This document shows positions 22,711-30,931 of a DNA stretch of 64,000 nt, one piece after another. The stretch spans positions 82,587-146,586 of the forward strand of contig DXML01000022.1 of the NCBI GenBank assembly GCA_019414205.1. Direction: 5' to 3'. The notes under the pieces were generated by a model, which saw only the letters and a program-made list of their open reading frames with translations, ran no database searches and was not told the DNA's origin. A program made the translations under genes and the position numbers. How positions within the stretch are numbered: position 1 is the first letter of the stretch; each line of letters begins with the position of its first letter. This DNA is from Collinsella sp. (GTDB taxonomy: Bacteria; Actinomycetota; Coriobacteriia; Coriobacteriales; Coriobacteriaceae).

Positions 22711-24360
22711 TTGGGGCCATTCTTGATTCGGTACGTCTTATCGAAGTTTAGTAAAACAAAGGGTGCTTTCACGTTCATTGCCATCACGACGATTGGAATC
22801 GCCCTTTCCTATGCCGCACCATATGTGAACGGAAAGTTCTTAGATTTCCTTCTTGCCAATCGCAGCGAGAAGGATGCTGTGCTTTTTGCGCTCTTCGTAG
22901 CTTCAATAGGGGTCTTTTCTGCCTTATTTTCATATTTTGCAGGAACGTTATCTATCCGTATATCCACAAAGCTTTCTTTTGACCTACTCAGGGAAACCGT
23001 CTTGCGCTTTGAGCGAGTTAATTTTCTGACGAACCGAACAACCGACTCAGCCTATACGACGCAAAGGATTTTCACTGACTCAGGTGTTGTTTCTTCTTTC
23101 GTTCTAACAAACTTTATCAGCGCTCCCCTGTCTGTTGTCGCCATTCCTTTCGTGTTGCTCGTCATATGGTCGGTTGATCCACTCCTCGCACTATTCTCCA
23201 TCCTCCTTCTTGTGGCATATCTCTTCGTTATTACCGGATTGCGAAAGCTTCTATATAAAGTCATGTACGAGAAGAAGGAGGCAGATAGCGCTTTCTATGC
23301 CGTAATAGCATCGCAGTTGAATCAGATTCTCAACATTCAGTTAACGTCTTCATACAATAAAAGCGAGCTAGCACTTGACACCGGATTTGAAAAGTATTTT
23401 CCAAAGGTCTTGCACTCGGGAAAGCTCTCATTCTCACTAACATCGATTGACAGCCTTTTTGCTGCCGTGTTTCAAGCGATAATACTCATCGTATCCGGAG
23501 TGCGAATCATCAATGGAACCATGACGATAGGCGAATACACCATCGTCGGTGCATATTTTGCCGTCCTATTTAAAACCTTGAAAAACACGATGAACCTGTT
23601 CAAGTCCTATCAGGATGCCAAGGCTTCGTGGGACAGGATGAGCGCCATGGGAAAGGTAGGACCGGAACCAGAGCAAGATCAGACAGGTTTAGTCAAGATT
23701 GACACAATAAATCGCATTTCTGTTTCCAAGTTGGATTTTACGGTACCCCTTCCAGACGGATCTCCCCGAAAGGTTCTTGACGGATTTTCCTTCGATTTCT
23801 CCGGCCCTGGAACATACTGCATAACCGGAGAAAATGGAAGAGGAAAAACGTCGCTCCTTTACCTGCTCCTTGGGCTGTATCCATCGGCAGGCAAAGTAAC
23901 ATACAACGACATGCCGATTGAAAAATGCAATTTGGATTACATACGTTCAGACACGATATCGTGCTGCCCCCAACCGTGCTTCGCTCCAGATGAGACGGTT
24001 CGGGACCTGTTGGATTATTTCAACACCCCATTTTTTACAAAGCACCAGCATATGAATGAGCTACCGTCGTTGACAACCAGCATAGAGGGCTTGCTTGAGA
24101 AACGTTGTCCTGAACTTTCGGGTGGTGAGCTGCGCCGTGTATACTTGTGGTCGGCAATTTCCCGTAATCCATCAGTCTTGGTGCTCGATGAGCCTACAAC
24201 TGGATTGGATGAAACAAGCCGAGCCGAACTCGCTTCGTATGTCAGAAACAACAAATTGAAACAGCTCATTATCATTGTTTCACATGATAATGAGCTGGCA
24301 AATGCAGCGGAAACGATCGTCAGTCTAGATAACGCGTCACACCGTTGCGCAAATCGATAG
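22711..24360 (+). CDS. ABC exporter, fused membrane and ATPase domains
   Basis: A 549-residue half-transporter. About six membrane helices (residues 15-300) precede an ATPase domain with Walker A GENGRGKTS (about 373-381), signature LSGGELRR (near 468) and Walker B VLVLDEPTTGLDE (near 488). There is no N-terminal C39 peptidase, so leader cleavage must come from elsewhere. No ATG is available upstream of the first helix: TTG 22711 is used here, with TTG 22723 (GGGG upstream) as alternative. It probably exports the modified peptide or confers self-protection. It follows the membrane protein after a 260-base gap containing a hairpin. Confidence 0.85.
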   Translation: MGPFLIRYVLSKFSKTKGAFTFIAITTIGIALSYAAPYVNGKFLDFLLANRSEKDAVLFALFVASIGVFSALFSYFAGTLSIRISTKLSFDLLRETVLRFERVNFLTNRTTDSAYTTQRIFTDSGVVSSFVLTNFISAPLSVVAIPFVLLVIWSVDPLLALFSILLLVAYLFVITGLRKLLYKVMYEKKEADSAFYAVIASQLNQILNIQLTSSYNKSELALDTGFEKYFPKVLHSGKLSFSLTSIDSLFAAVFQAIILIVSGVRIINGTMTIGEYTIVGAYFAVLFKTLKNTMNLFKSYQDAKASWDRMSAMGKVGPEPEQDQTGLVKIDTINRISVSKLDFTVPLPDGSPRKVLDGFSFDFSGPGTYCITGENGRGKTSLLYLLLGLYPSAGKVTYNDMPIEKCNLDYIRSDTISCCPQPCFAPDETVRDLLDYFNTPFFTKHQHMNELPSLTTSIEGLLEKRCPELSGGELRRVYLWSAISRNPSVLVLDEPTTGLDETSRAELASYVRNNKLKQLIIIVSHDNELANAAETIVSLDNASHRCANR

Positions 24361-24396
24361 GACCGCATCGAGTCGCAGCAATTGCAGAAGGCTAAG

Positions 24397-24645
24397 CTAT
24401 AATGATTGCCCTTTACCCATGCGTATCTCAAGGCCTTCGATGATGATCCTTGATACCGTGGTGTTGTGTTCCGCCGCGTAGGTGCTCATCTCTTGCTTCT
24501 GCTCTTCCGTAACCCAAAAGGTGATGCACTCCCCTTTCTTGCGACTTGTCGAATCCCCTTTGTTTCGTGTGTCTTGATTACCCATGAGGGTCATGCTCGC
24601 CTCTCCAACGGGCATGACGCGGCGAGTTGGCTTCTTAATTGCCAC
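24397..24645 (-). CDS. Ribbon-helix-helix-like DNA-binding protein
   Basis: An 82-residue protein. After a basic tail (KKPTRRVMP) and a linker comes ITFWVTEEQKQEMSTYAAEH then TTVSRIIIEGLEIRM, a CopG/Arc-type RHH domain. GTG 24645 has AAGGAG 7 bases upstream. It is convergent with the exporter gene. It could be a MobC-like accessory or antitoxin-type regulator; no toxin gene is adjacent. Confidence 0.6.
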   Translation of the reverse strand: MAIKKPTRRVMPVGEASMTLMGNQDTRNKGDSTSRKKGECITFWVTEEQKQEMSTYAAEHNTTVSRIIIEGLEIRMGKGQSL

Positions 24646-24699
24646 CGTAAATCTCCTTATCCTCCTCGATGCCCTCCTTCACCTGTTTGAGTAATTGTC

Positions 24700-24929
24700 C
24701 TCTTTGACACCGGCGATATTGCGCTTACACACCGTCCGCTCACATCCCGAATATTGCCGTTCGGCACCGCCGATATTCCCGTCGGCACCGTCCCCCTGGT
24801 ACGTTCCGGCTGTCCATGCAGCCGAGACCAAGGAGGTACAGCATGGCGAGAAGGATAAGGGCCAGGGAGGCCCTCAGGCTCCGTGCGTCCGGCCTGTCGC
24901 AGAACGCGATAGCCCGCGCGGCGCATTGA
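24700..24929 (+). mobile_element. IS21-type left end with istA start fragment
   Basis: Three imperfect repeats of the form (C)CGATATTGCC-GTCGGCACCG occur near 24713-24740, 24748-24769 and 24768-24789, as expected for the reiterated transposase sites at IS21 ends. From ATG 24843 the frame reads MARRIRAREALRLRASGLSQ then NAIARAAH and a stop at 24927-24929, the helix-turn-helix start of IstA. The rest of the gene is gone. It is a different IS21 lineage from the istB at 18811. Confidence 0.55.
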
Positions 24930-24941
24930 TTGGAAGGCTGT

Positions 24942-25980
24942 ATGGACGTCAGGCTGCTTGGAAAGAAAAACGAGGGCGAGGGCCTTGGGGTCGCTGTTCT
25001 CGTTGATTCGGCTTTTGCAGAGTTAAAAGACAAGAGCGATGAGCAGTTGGCGGAGGCCCAGAGATTTTTGATTGACTTTATGAAAAAAGTTGCTCGGCTA
25101 AAGGGAGTGAGAATTGATCGGCCCCATTTCCTCCGCTCGGAGCTGAGGAGGAAGGGTGTCCATAAAGATGTCGGCGAGTTTGCCGTGGAAACGACCCCCG
25201 TTACCGCCGGAATCGATGTGGGCCTGATCGATAGAATTGCTAGAGAAGTAATTGATTATGAGGCAAAGAAGTCAACCGCCTTTTCCTTTGCAGCGGGTCT
25301 TCCCGGAGGTGTCGCGATGGTGGGCACCATTCCTGCCGATATTACGTAATACTACGTGCACGCATTCAGGATTATGCAGAAACTGGCATACCTGTATGGC
25401 TGGCAGACCTTTTTTGAAGAATGTGACGACGTTGATGACGAGACTCTCTACGAAATGGCAGTGTTGCTCGGTGTGATGATGGGTGTAGGCAGCGCGAATT
25501 CGATGCTAACCGTAATCGCCAAAAACGCCCAAGAGGCGGTCGCGAAAAAGGTCGCTCGCCAGTCGCTAACCAAGACCAGTTGGTATCCGATCCTGAAGAA
25601 GCTCTTGAGCTTCATGGGTATCAAGATAACAAAGCAGACGGTGGGGGATGCCGCTGGCAAGGTTGTTGTGGGCGTCGGTGGCGTAATCTCTGGTGCTATC
25701 ACCTTTATGGGTCTTTCAAAGGGGTCGGCGCGCTTGTGTAGGCAGCTTAAGTGCTTGCCGCAGGCAAACGAGCGGATTCCTGGCACTGGGTACTATGAAA
25801 AGGATGAGGCCGCGGTTGCCAAGAAGAGGATTGACGTAGCGGAACCCCTCTTTATCGAAAAGTTCGGATTTTACTCCCATATTCTACGGCTCTATTGTTG
25901 AATATGCTGACCGGCTGGAGGAGTCACTGGCGACTGGAGAAGCGAAGCTGGATGCATATAATCCGGACGTTCTTCTCTGA
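24942..25980 (+). pseudogene. EcsC family protein gene with nonsense and probable frameshift lesions
   Basis: The first part (24942-25349) ends FAAGLPGGVAMVGTIPADIT followed by TAA. The same frame continues YYVHAFRIMQKLAYLYGW, which are contiguous parts of EcsC proteins (...IPADIAQ/QYYVH...). TAA at 25347-25349 therefore replaces a CAA Gln codon. Near 25873-25880 an extra C appears to shift the end. The restored frame reads IFYGSIVEYADRLEESLATG and ends at 25978-25980. EcsC proteins are membrane-associated and often accompany export systems. GGAAGG precedes ATG 24942. Confidence 0.75.
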
Positions 25981-26131
25981 TACTCAGCGGAATTAGGCTA
26001 TGCGTAACAGGATTGTTGTTCGATCTAATGTGAACGTTGGATGATGCTAACTATTTATGGAAAACAGTTAAAAAAGTTTTTCACCCCTTTTTCACTCCTC
26101 GGAGAAGGAGGAAAGAGACGCGAAAACAAAA

Positions 26132-26160
26132 AAGCTCAGAAGCAATTACGCTTCTGAGCT
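26132..26160 (-). terminator. Element-borne terminator for the tRNA gene
   Basis: AGCTCAGAAGC and GCTTCTGAGCT enclose AATTAC; on the minus strand the stem is followed by TTTTTTG. It replaces the chromosomal tRNA terminator left at 11024-11042. Confidence 0.75.
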
Positions 26161-26167
26161 GCACTAA

Positions 26168-26217
26168 TGCAATGGAGCCAGCGACCGGGCTCGAACCGGT
26201 GACCCCCGCTTTACGAG
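26168..26217 (-). repeat. Attachment site, right (inside tRNA-Thr gene)
   Basis: Fifty bases identical to 11047-11096. It comprises the 3' half of the tRNA and five bases beyond it. Confidence 0.9.
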
Positions 26218-26248
26218 AGCGGTGCTCTACCAACTGAGCTACGCTGGC
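26173..26248 (-). tRNA. tRNA-Thr (anticodon CGT)
   Basis: Read on the minus strand, the gene begins GCCAGCG, has the D arm GCTCAGTTGGTAGAGC, an anticodon stem CCGCT/AGCGG with loop CTCGTAA (anticodon CGT), the T loop GGTTCGAGCCC region and a closing CGCTGGC-T-CCA. All stems pair and CCA is encoded. It decodes ACG and is the integration target of the element. Confidence 0.95.
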
Positions 26249-26405
26249 GGCCATGTGGTGACGCAAGTGAGGCGTCAACGGCTGTCTATGATACGGGACA
26301 TCGCAAATCCGCGCAAGTGTTCTGACGGCTTTTCTCACTTTAAATGCACTAATATTGGAGACGCGATGTCTTGCTCTTACGGGTCTCAAACAGAATGGGG
26401 CAGCG

Positions 26406-26888
26406 ATGGCTCAACCCAAGATTCTTCTCACACGCATCGACGACCGTTTCATTTACGGACAAGACGTTGAGCTGTGGAACGAAGCCGTGGGTTCCAACCT
26501 TGTCTTGATCGTCAACGATGAGATCGCGGCGGATTCGCGCCAATGGGCACCCATGAGGGTGGCGGCGCCCGAGGGCGTTTGGACGCGGTTTTTCTCGGTG
26601 CAAAGGACCATCGACATCATTCATACCGCAACGCCGCGCCAATGGATCCTGATTATGGTGGCCTCACCCGCCGATGCGCTCGCGCTGGTTAAGGGCGGTG
26701 TGCCCATTACCAAGATCAGCATAGGTCACATGCGGGCAGGGGAGGGCAAGCACCCCGTAACGCCCCCAGTCGCCGTAGACGACGCAGATGTCGCCGCCTT
26801 CAAAGAGCTGCAAGAGCTCGGCATAGAGCTAGAAATCCGTTATCTCCCCGGCTCCGACCCCGATCCCATCGAGAACCTGCTCACGTGA
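26406..26888 (+). CDS. Orphan PTS mannose-family EIIB-like protein without active histidine
   Basis: A 160-residue EIIB homologue, clearly related to the protein at 468-950 (FKELQELGIELEIR, VKGGVPITKISIGHM). The phosphorylation motif RLVHGQV has become RFIYGQD, putting Tyr at the position of His17, and the following residues also differ. No EIIA, EIIC or EIID gene is adjacent. It cannot phosphorylate sugar by the known mechanism. A regulatory or decaying role is likely. ATG 26406 is preferred; the frame extends upstream only to a TTG at 26355. Confidence 0.75.
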   Translation: MAQPKILLTRIDDRFIYGQDVELWNEAVGSNLVLIVNDEIAADSRQWAPMRVAAPEGVWTRFFSVQRTIDIIHTATPRQWILIMVASPADALALVKGGVPITKISIGHMRAGEGKHPVTPPVAVDDADVAAFKELQELGIELEIRYLPGSDPDPIENLLT

Positions 26889-26955
26889 TCTCCTGGGGGC
26901 GGAGGAAAAAAGGATCATTTTGCCCTTGCGAGGGACGCGCGCGATACCGCCTGTC

Positions 26956-27109
26956 AAAAACTATGTCCATTTACTACGTTTGATCGGCTATCGCCGAGCA
27001 TGTCGAATTTGAGAAAAACAAAACCGCAGGTAGACGGCTCGCGAATTTAACAAAAACCGGTGCATGGTCGAGCAACCCGGGCTAAACGTAGTAAATGGGC
27101 ACAGTTTTG
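26956..27109. repeat. MITE-like element with 25-base terminal inverted repeats
   Basis: Arms at 26957-26981 and 27084-27108 are reverse complements with two mismatches; both contain CCATTTACTACGTTT. The about 100-base interior is non-coding. The rest of the gap (26889-26955 and 27110-27149) shows nothing. Confidence 0.6.
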
Positions 27110-27149
27110 ATATGTCACTCATACAGTCACAGCGAAAATGAGCCCAAAA

Positions 27150-27190
27150 GATGAAAAAGCGCCCGCCGGCGGTGGTGCCGGCGGGCGCTG
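27150..27190 (-). terminator. Terminator of galM
   Basis: AGCGCCCGCCGGC (27158-27170) pairs with GCCGGCGGGCGCT (27177-27189). On the minus strand it is followed by TTTTTC. Confidence 0.85.
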
Positions 27191-27215
27191 CTGTGCGATA
27201 TGTCGCGTTGTGGGC

Positions 27216-28268
27216 TTAGTGCCTCATAAAGTGGTACTCGATCACATTGCTGTAGGGGTGACCCGGGCCCACGATGCCCTGCGGGAACAGCGGCTGGTGC
27301 GGCGTGTCGGGGTACATCTCGGCCTCGAGGGCAAAGCCGGCACCCCAGCCATAGTTGGCGTCGTCCTTGGCGTGCTCGTCGCCCAGCCAGTTGCCGGTGT
27401 AGAGCTGCACGCCCGGGGCAGTGGTGTAGTAGTCCAGCTCGCGGCCGGTCCACATCTCCTCGACGTGCATCGCGCGGCGTAGATTGCGGTCGTACTGATA
27501 GCCATCGATGCACAGACAGTGGTCGTAGCCACGGGCCTGCTTAATCTGCGGGTCGTCGGCCTCCATGCCGGGTGCGACGGGGCGCAGCTCGCGAAAGTCA
27601 AATGGTGTTCCATCGACCGGAGCAATCTCGCCGGTGGGGATGTTCTGGTCATCAATGGGCAGGTAGTGGGCGGCGTTAGCAACAAAGAAGTGCTCGCAGT
27701 CCATACCGGCGTTATGACCGGCAAGGTTAAAGTACGTGTGGTTGGTCATGGACACGTACGTGGCGCGGTCGCTCTCGCAGCCATATTCGATGCGGAAGAC
27801 GCCGGTGCGCGTCACGGTAAACACGGCCGTAAAGGTGCGGTTGCCGGGCAGGCCCAGCTCGCCATCCTCAAGCGAGGTGGTCATGCGAACGGCGTTGTGG
27901 ACCTCGTCGAGTTCAACGTCCCACACGCGCTTGTGCAGGCCGTGCTCAAGATCGCTGTGCAGGTTGTTGGCGCCCTCGTTGTCGGACATATGCCAGTCCG
28001 TGCCGTCGATGGTGATCGTGGCGCCTGCGGTACGGTTTGCCACGGGGCCGATGGTCGCGCCAAAGCAGGCAGGGTTGTCAAAGTAATCCTCGAGCTTATC
28101 GAAGCCCAGCACCACATCGCGCACGTTGCCGGGAATGTCGGGCACATCGATACCCAGCACGGTGGCGCCAAAGTCCATAATGCGAACACAGATCTCGGGC
28201 CCGTTGAGGGTGTAACGATGAACGGGGGTACCGCACGGCGCGGCGCCGAAAAGCTCAGAAGTGATCAT
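27216..28268 (-). CDS. galM: Aldose 1-epimerase (galactose mutarotase)
   Basis: A 350-residue cytosolic enzyme that interconverts alpha and beta galactose or glucose. Motifs include FGATVLGIDVPD (near 33), NRTAGATI (near 79), NLHS (near 101), the catalytic-His region MTNHTYFNLAG (near 175) and Glu in FALEAEMYPDTPHQP (near 312). ATG 28268 is chosen over upstream in-frame starts because the fold begins there and AGGA lies just upstream. It is divergent from the LacR-like regulator, and feeds alpha-galactose to the galK at 50866-52071. Confidence 0.9.
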   Translation of the reverse strand: MITSELFGAAPCGTPVHRYTLNGPEICVRIMDFGATVLGIDVPDIPGNVRDVVLGFDKLEDYFDNPACFGATIGPVANRTAGATITIDGTDWHMSDNEGANNLHSDLEHGLHKRVWDVELDEVHNAVRMTTSLEDGELGLPGNRTFTAVFTVTRTGVFRIEYGCESDRATYVSMTNHTYFNLAGHNAGMDCEHFFVANAAHYLPIDDQNIPTGEIAPVDGTPFDFRELRPVAPGMEADDPQIKQARGYDHCLCIDGYQYDRNLRRAMHVEEMWTGRELDYYTTAPGVQLYTGNWLGDEHAKDDANYGWGAGFALEAEMYPDTPHQPLFPQGIVGPGHPYSNVIEYHFMRH

Positions 28269-28429
28269 TTGGTTCCTAACATCGAGGTATTTCCGACAAA
28301 CTGTAGCGCGAACAGGCGAGATTATCACTACACCCCACTAAAGCAGGGGTTATTTTTCTCAAAAAAGTGATGATTGGAGCTGTGCGGGCGTCCATTTTTG
28401 ACGCGTACGAGTCTGATACAATTTGTTCG

Positions 28430-28447
28430 TTACTGTTTGAATGATAT
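28430..28447 (+). promoter_or_regulatory. Candidate LacR/DeoR-type site, autoregulatory copy
   Basis: TTACTGTTTGAATGATAT occurs 28 bases before the DeoR gene. Close matches stand before lacF (43959-43976) and lacA (45870-45887). The shared word is TGTT(T/C)GAATG. Confidence 0.45.
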
Positions 28448-28474
28448 GCGCGCAGAGAACGGCGAGGATTCATC

Positions 28475-29239
28475 GTGATTAAGGCGGAGCGACAGGATAA
28501 AGTTCGTCAGCTGCTCGAGGAGCAGGGCACGGTCTCGGTCAAGGAGATTTCGGATGCACTGGGCGTTTCGGACATGACGATTCGCCGCGACCTCGAAGAA
28601 CTTGCGAGTCTGGGCGAGATCGAGCGCGTGCACGGCGGTGCCCGCAGTGCGCAGGGTCGTCCCCACGCTATGTTACGCCATGAGTATTCGCACAGCGAAA
28701 AGCGCACTAAGCATGCTGAGGAAAAGCTGCAGATTGCGCGCCGTGCTGTGGAGCTTATCGAGGAAGGCTCGACCATCTTTTTGGGCACGGGCACCACGGT
28801 TGAACGGATGGCCTCGATGCTGCCGACGTTTCGCCTGCGCATTGTGACCAATTCGCTTTCGGTGTTTAACCTGCTCGAGGCGCGCGAAGACTGCGAGCTG
28901 TGCCTCGTGGGCGGTATGTACCGTCGCCGCACCGCCGCTTTTGTGGGACCAACGGCCGAGGATACCCTGCGCGCGCTGGGCATCGATGCGGCGTTTATCG
29001 GCGCCAACGGCATTCTGGATGGCGACGTGTCTACGTCCAATATGGATGAGGGTCGTATCCAGCAGCTCGCTTTTAGCAAGGCAGACTCGCGCTATCTGAT
29101 CGCCGACTCCAGCAAGATCGGCAAGCGTGACTTCTATACCTTCTGCCGCCTGGACAATTTGGACGCCGTGGTGTGCGAGCCGGATATTGCCGATGAGGAT
29201 CGCGCCGCCATCGAGGAGCACACGCAGGTCATCTGCTAG
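28475..29239 (+). CDS. DeoR-family regulator, LacR-like
   Basis: A 254-residue repressor. The N-terminal helix-turn-helix VSVKEISDALGVSDMTIRRD (about 20-39) is followed by the DeoR sugar-phosphate-binding domain (FLGTGTTVERMA near 99; NLDAVVCEPDI near the end). DeoR/LacR proteins typically respond to tagatose-6-P or similar. Start is GTG 28475 with GCGAGG upstream. Shared motifs before this gene, lacF and lacA suggest it controls the shared EIIA and the tagatose pathway. Confidence 0.8.
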   Translation: MIKAERQDKVRQLLEEQGTVSVKEISDALGVSDMTIRRDLEELASLGEIERVHGGARSAQGRPHAMLRHEYSHSEKRTKHAEEKLQIARRAVELIEEGSTIFLGTGTTVERMASMLPTFRLRIVTNSLSVFNLLEAREDCELCLVGGMYRRRTAAFVGPTAEDTLRALGIDAAFIGANGILDGDVSTSNMDEGRIQQLAFSKADSRYLIADSSKIGKRDFYTFCRLDNLDAVVCEPDIADEDRAAIEEHTQVIC

Positions 29240-29242
29240 CTT

Positions 29243-29344
29243 AGGTGTTACAGATTGAGATTTTCTGACCGGACGTCCTGTTTGTCTCGATCTGTAACAG
29301 CTGGGACCGAAAACCCCTGCTAGATGTTACAGATCGAGACAAAC
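29243..29344. repeat. Palindromic intergenic repeat, copy A
   Basis: Perfect 20-base arms GTTTGTCTCGATCTGTAACA (29280-29299) and its reverse complement (29325-29344) enclose a 25-base loop with GGGACCGAAAA. A further half-copy (GGTGTTACAGATTGAGA) starts at 29244. Related copies lie at 34008-34078, 38938-39003 and 39018-39086, all between convergent genes. Confidence 0.8.
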
Positions 29345-29369
29345 GGCCTGTTCGAACCGAGCCAAAACA

Positions 29370-29415
29370 AATAGGCCGCATGCGAACCCGTGGAGGGATT
29401 CACATGCGGCCGACA
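29370..29415 (-). terminator. Terminator of the first PTS/GH1 operon
   Basis: GGCCGCATG (29374-29382) pairs with CATGCGGCC (29403-29411); on the minus strand the stem is followed by TATTTGTTTT. Confidence 0.75.
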
Positions 29416-29433
29416 GGGGGTACGCGGCTTGAA

Positions 29434-30855
29434 TTAGGCCATGAGCATGCCGGTCTCCGCGACGTTCTTGTACCAGTACGCGCTTGCCTTGGGATAGCGC
29501 TTCTGGGTCTCAAAGTCGATGTAGAACAGGCCGTAGCGCTTGTTGTAGCCGTTGGTCCAGGAGAACTGGTCCTGCAGCGACCACACAAAGTAACCGTCGA
29601 CGTTTACGCCGCCGTCGATTGCCTTGAGGATCCATGCGAGATGCTGACGCATGTAGTCGATGCGAGGGGCGTCGTCGATAAAGCCGTCCTCGAAGTCGTC
29701 CTTATAGCCCATGCCGTTCTCGGTGATGTAGATCTTCTTGTAGTTGGGGTAATCGTTCTTAATGCGGAGCAGTAGGTCGTACAGGCCCTCGGGATAGATG
29801 ATCCAGTCCCAATCGGTGGTGGGTACGCCTTCGCGCACGCATGACTCGCCCACGCCCTTGAGGAACCAGCGCGAGGAGCCCTTGTCGCCGGTGCCATTGT
29901 GGTTGATGTTGTTTTCGCCCTCGGCGGCACGCAGGAACTGGCACTTGTAGGTGTTGACGCCCAGGCAATCGTTGTAGGGGAGCGCGGCGGTCAGCGCGGC
30001 GATGTCCTCGTCGCGGACGTCGAGCTCGCCGCCGGCGATATGGGCCAGCTTGGTCGCAGCCTCCATGGTGTCGGCTGCATAGTGGCCGCGGAAGGTGGCG
30101 TCGAGTACCCAGCGGTTGTTGATGACGTCGGCCATGCGAGCTGCCTCGCAGTCGGCAGCGCTGTTGGGATCGAGGGGATACTTGGGCTCTAGGTTCTGGA
30201 CAATGCCGATCTCGCCCTCAAAGTCGCCCTCATGGAAGGCGACGACAGCCTTGGCGTGGGCCACCATCATGTTGTGCATGAGCTGGAAGGCCTTGTCCAG
30301 GCGGTACTTCTCGCCGTGCGGCCAGTTGCCGACGATAAAGCTGCCCTCGGCGGTTGCGGGAATCTCGTTAAACGTGAACCAGTGCTTGACCTCGGTGAAC
30401 TCGGCAAAGCAGAACTTGGCGTACTCGACAAAGGCATCGATGGTCGTGCGCGTCAAGAAGCCCTCGCCGCCGTCCTGGTAAAAGGCCTCGGGCGTATCGA
30501 AGTGATCGAGCGTGACATAGGGGATGACGCCGGCATTGTTGCAGGTGGCAAAAAGCTCGTGATAGAAGGCGACGCCCTCGGGGTTAATCTCGCCGGTGCC
30601 GTTGGGGAAGATGCGGCTCCAAGCGATGGAGACGCGGATGCCGTTGATGCCGAAGCGCTGGCACAGGTCGATATCGACCGGATACTTGTTGTAGAAATCG
30701 CTTGCGGGGTCGGGGGAGAAGCGACCCTGAGCAGCCAGGAAATCGTCCCAGGGCACTTTGCCCTTGCCGTGCGTGCGGGTCTCGCCCTCAACCTGGTAAG
30801 CGGCGGTGGCGCCGCCAAACACAAAGCCGTCGGGGAACTGCATGGGGTTGGTCAT
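29434..30855 (-). CDS. lacG: GH1 6-phospho-beta-galactosidase-like glycosidase (module 1)
   Basis: A 473-residue GH1 enzyme that splits phosphorylated disaccharides in the cytosol. Acid/base Glu is E164 in WFTFNEI and the nucleophile is E379 in YITENGMG. NEI instead of NEP, plus TTDWDWIIYPEGLYD and FSWTNGYNKRYGLFYIDF, match LacG-type phosphogalactosidases. It lies 76 bases after the EIICB gene of module 1 in the same direction. 6-phospho-beta-glucosidase activity is an alternative. AAAGGA precedes the start. Confidence 0.88.
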   Translation of the reverse strand: MTNPMQFPDGFVFGGATAAYQVEGETRTHGKGKVPWDDFLAAQGRFSPDPASDFYNKYPVDIDLCQRFGINGIRVSIAWSRIFPNGTGEINPEGVAFYHELFATCNNAGVIPYVTLDHFDTPEAFYQDGGEGFLTRTTIDAFVEYAKFCFAEFTEVKHWFTFNEIPATAEGSFIVGNWPHGEKYRLDKAFQLMHNMMVAHAKAVVAFHEGDFEGEIGIVQNLEPKYPLDPNSAADCEAARMADVINNRWVLDATFRGHYAADTMEAATKLAHIAGGELDVRDEDIAALTAALPYNDCLGVNTYKCQFLRAAEGENNINHNGTGDKGSSRWFLKGVGESCVREGVPTTDWDWIIYPEGLYDLLLRIKNDYPNYKKIYITENGMGYKDDFEDGFIDDAPRIDYMRQHLAWILKAIDGGVNVDGYFVWSLQDQFSWTNGYNKRYGLFYIDFETQKRYPKASAYWYKNVAETGMLMA

Positions 30856-30931
30856 GAGTCATCCTTTCTGTGGGATTCGAATAGGGAGAGGTGCCCGAAC
30901 TGGGGATCCGGGCACCAACAGAGGGAGGTAA

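Larger units (their letters stand above)
11047..26217. mobile_element. Integrative mobilizable element in tRNA-Thr(CGT)
   Basis: The limits are a 50-bp perfect direct repeat: 11047-11096 (tRNA 3' fragment) and 26168-26217 (inside the intact tRNA gene). Inside are a tyrosine integrase, an excisionase-like protein, a DnaB-like ATPase, a MobC-like protein, a VirD4-type coupling protein, a relaxase, an oriT-like region, IS remnants, a radical SAM peptide cluster with exporter, an RHH protein and a broken ecsC. No VirB-type secretion genes are seen, so it should be mobilizable rather than self-transmissible. The core genes are G+C rich while 19950-24360 is clearly more A+T rich, suggesting the cargo was acquired separately. 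Confidence 0.85.

Noticed and set aside
24740..24930. Reiterated CGATATT-type repeats considered as plasmid iterons or a CRISPR array
   Set aside because: Only three diverged copies without regular spacers, directly before an istA start, which fits an IS21 end better.
26037..26389. Short frames on both strands over the tRNA region
   Set aside because: They overlap the tRNA-Thr gene and att site, whose sequence explains their composition.
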